Shown here one piece after another: positions 62,159-64,000 of a stretch of 64,000 nucleotides of DNA. A model generated the notes under the pieces. The model did no database searches. It was given only the letters and a program-made list of their open reading frames with translations, and was not told the DNA's origin. The position numbers and the translations under genes are program-made. The number at the start of each line of letters is the position of its first letter. Position 1 is the stretch's first letter. Origin of the DNA: Comamonas sp. GB3 AK4-5 (GTDB taxonomy: Bacteria; Pseudomonadota; Gammaproteobacteria; Burkholderiales; Burkholderiaceae_C); the NCBI RefSeq assembly GCF_041320665.1, contig NZ_CP166730.1, positions 3,534,001 through 3,598,000 of the forward strand, read 5' to 3'.

Positions 62159-63844
62159 GAGGCTGTGTGGAAACTCAAAAACTTCACCGGCATCTCAGCC
62201 AATGGGTCAACAAGCTCTTGCATTTCGTGGTGTTGAAGATTTTTTCCCTCAAGAACGACCTGTCCCCTCCCAATCGGGCATCCAACGCCGTTTCTGACTC
62301 CAATTTCACCCTTTAAAAGGGCTCACCTGCCTACCAGACGCATTGCAGCCATGGTTCTTGCGAACCCAAGAATTCCAAGCACTCGCTTAAGGTTGTAGGC
62401 CAGCACATTCAAGCTCATCTCGGTGCTCACATTCGGCAGCCGCCTGGTTAGGAAGTGCGTGTACCCCATCCAATGCTTGAGCGTGCCGAACACATGCTCC
62501 ACCGTCCGCCTTCTCACCATCATGGCGTCAGGCATTTGGTCCAAACGCTGCTGCGCTCGCTCCACGACGTCTTCGTGCTCCCATCGACTGATGCGGCGGT
62601 AATCGCTGGGCGTGCACTGGGATTTGATTGGGCATTGTTTGCAAGCGCTGCTCCAGTAGCGTCGCATTTGCAGACCTGCCTCCTCGCGGGTGAAGCGGTA
62701 GATGGCCCGCTGTCCTGCGGGGCACTGGTATTCGTCATCTTTCTGGATGTAGATGAAGTCTGAGCGATCGAAGCGGCCTTTGGCACGCGCACCAGATGTA
62801 TTGGGCTTGGGAAGAATGGCTGCTACACCAGTGTCTTCGCATGCTTTGATCTGCTCACCACTGTAATAGCCACGGTCCGCAATGGCTTGCAGCTTGCGTT
62901 TGCCCATGGCCTTGCGTGCAGCCAGTGCCATGGCAGCAAGAGCACTTCTGTCATGGCCTTGATTGATCACTTCATGGGCGACGATCAGATGATGTTTGGC
63001 ATCTACCGCTACCTGAACGTTATAGGCCACCATGCCAGAGCCTCGGCCACTGGTGGCCATGGATCTGGCATCTGGGTCTGTTGTTGATAGCTGCTTGTCC
63101 GGCTGCTCTTTGAGTTGTTCCTTCACCTCATCGAGTGCCTGCATTTGTTTGCGCAGCAAGGCTATCTTGTCTTGGAGTCGGGTGGTCCGCGCCTCAAGCT
63201 CCGCAGGCTGCGTGCGATCTGCTGTATCCAGATCTGCCAGGTAGCGCTGAATGCTTTCTTCGATCTGCTGTTGGCGCTTGTCAATCTTGCCCAAGGTGAA
63301 GTTCTTGTCACGAGTGTTGACGGCTTTGAACTTGCTGCCATCAATCGCTACCAGAGCCTTGGTAAACAGCTTCAGATCACGACACAGCACTACGAACCGG
63401 CGGCATACATTGCGGATGCCTGCGCCGTTATCTCGACGGAAATCAGCGATTGTTTTGAAGTCAGGTGACAAACGGCCAGTGAGCCACATGAGCTCCACAT
63501 TGCGCTGCGCTTCACGCTCCAGGCAGCGGCTGGATTGGATGCGGTTGAGATACCCGTAGATGTAGACCTTGAGCAGTACCGCAGGGTGATAAGCCGGGCG
63601 ACCTGTGGCTGCAGGTGTTGCCCCATCAAAGCCCATCGAACACAAGTCCAGTTCTTCAACGAACGCATCGACAATGCGCACGGGATTGTCTACACCCACA
63701 AAGTCATCGAGACACTCGGGCAGCAAGGTCACTTGCTCGCGGGCCTGGCCTTCAATGAATCGCTTCATGGGTCACCTCGCTAAAACCGGGTGCTGTGATT
63801 TTAAATTTTGAAGCGTGAGCGGCCAAGCGTTTTCACACAGCCTC
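62159..63844. mobile_element. IS1182-family insertion sequence
   Basis: The element is 1686 bp with terminal inverted repeats GAGGCTGTGTGGAAAC at the left and GTTTTCACACAGCCTC at the right (15 of 16 match). It is flanked by a 4 bp direct repeat GGTC at 62155-62158 and 63845-63848, so the boundaries are well supported. It carries one intact transposase gene. The rejoined target would read GGCTGCTT-GGGGTCG-AAAGCAGCC, a palindrome, so it landed in a hairpin. Confidence 0.88.
62323..63768 (-). CDS. IS1182-family transposase
   Basis: The 481-residue transposase is intact. It begins MKRFIEGQAREQVTLLPECLDDFVG, a start shared by IS1182 transposases. Catalytic acidic residues of the DDE core are likely the Asp in ALVAIDGSKFKAVN and the Asp in QAIADRGYYSGEQIKACE, with the Glu in RRRTVEHVFGTLKHWMG. 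A coiled-coil segment (KRQQQIEESIQRYLADLDTAD, then TTRLQDKIALLRKQM) and a cysteine cluster (SACKQCPIKSQC) lie between and after them. Confidence 0.95.
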   Translation of the reverse strand: MKRFIEGQAREQVTLLPECLDDFVGVDNPVRIVDAFVEELDLCSMGFDGATPAATGRPAYHPAVLLKVYIYGYLNRIQSSRCLEREAQRNVELMWLTGRLSPDFKTIADFRRDNGAGIRNVCRRFVVLCRDLKLFTKALVAIDGSKFKAVNTRDKNFTLGKIDKRQQQIEESIQRYLADLDTADRTQPAELEARTTRLQDKIALLRKQMQALDEVKEQLKEQPDKQLSTTDPDARSMATSGRGSGMVAYNVQVAVDAKHHLIVAHEVINQGHDRSALAAMALAARKAMGKRKLQAIADRGYYSGEQIKACEDTGVAAILPKPNTSGARAKGRFDRSDFIYIQKDDEYQCPAGQRAIYRFTREEAGLQMRRYWSSACKQCPIKSQCTPSDYRRISRWEHEDVVERAQQRLDQMPDAMMVRRRTVEHVFGTLKHWMGYTHFLTRRLPNVSTEMSLNVLAYNLKRVLGILGFARTMAAMRLVGR

Positions 63845-63848
63845 GGTC

Positions 63849-64000
63849 GAAAGCAGCCCCCTCTTGAGCCAGCTGGACTCTCAAGCAAAGATGCACCCTG
63901 CTTCCCCCTGGCCTGGCCCGGTTGTCCCCATTCTCCCTGCCCAAGCTTGTGGACAAGCGCCGCCGGGCTCCGGGATAAGTGGCTTAAGCCTTTGTCAGGT
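63849..64000. other. Flank after the insertion sequence, no gene seen
   Basis: The sequence after the target duplication begins AAAGCAGCC, the right arm of the interrupted palindrome. GC content rises again. One TGTGGACAA near-match to a DnaA box lies at 63948-63956. The window ends before any gene becomes clear. Confidence 0.3.

Overview
The window is high-GC chromosomal DNA from a betaproteobacterium, most likely a member of the Comamonadaceae close to Comamonas. The signs are a tripartite-tricarboxylate (Bug) receptor, a very long RpoD with a Lys/Ala-rich N-terminal extension, an endonuclease-type MutL, three LysR genes each divergent from or beside a transporter, and dispersed GC-rich intergenic repeats. 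I see no rRNA, tRNA or CRISPR array.

Layout. 1-6.1 kb: the start of an acyl-CoA synthetase gene (cut by the window edge), a di-haem cytochrome c peroxidase, a Fur-family regulator, a candidate small RNA, then an MFS exporter with a SnoaL-like protein divergent from a LysR gene. 6.1-22.5 kb: dnaG and rpoD, normally neighbours, are separated by an 11.4 kb five-gene system: a WGR/DUF4132 protein, a MoxR-type AAA+ ATPase, a DUF5682 protein, a VWA protein and a protein with two SWIM zinc fingers. The last three genes overlap. The set has the same composition as the poorly understood yehI-yehL-yehM-yehP-yehQ genes of Escherichia coli. It is the best candidate here for an undescribed system.

22.5-40.9 kb: a palindromic repeat, a Bug receptor, an AEC transporter, then the queG / tsaE-amiC group. 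Between amiC and mutL lie a complete pgaABCD operon for poly-N-acetylglucosamine biofilm matrix, visibly richer in A/T in pgaA and pgaB, plus dedA and a small glycine-zipper lipoprotein. After mutL come an RpiR-type regulator and gdhA. 41-47.8 kb: a membrane protein, a TSUP transporter divergent from a LysR gene, a porin, a YfeK-like protein, a methylglyoxal synthase with a duplicated domain, a small protein and miaA.

47.9-54 kb: a SulP transporter, a ParB-like protein, and a cobalamin riboswitch that leads btuB, btuF and an adenosyltransferase-like gene. 54-61.4 kb: a chemoreceptor gene followed at once by a bacteriohaemerythrin gene, a small lipoprotein, a C-terminal remnant of putP, an LrgA/LrgB pair, a 360 bp nested inverted-repeat element, and an EamA exporter divergent from a LysR gene. 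61.4-64 kb: a less GC-rich stretch with one small orphan gene and an intact IS1182-like insertion sequence flanked by a 4 bp target duplication and inserted in a palindrome.

All calls come from reading the sequence and from family knowledge. No database search was run.
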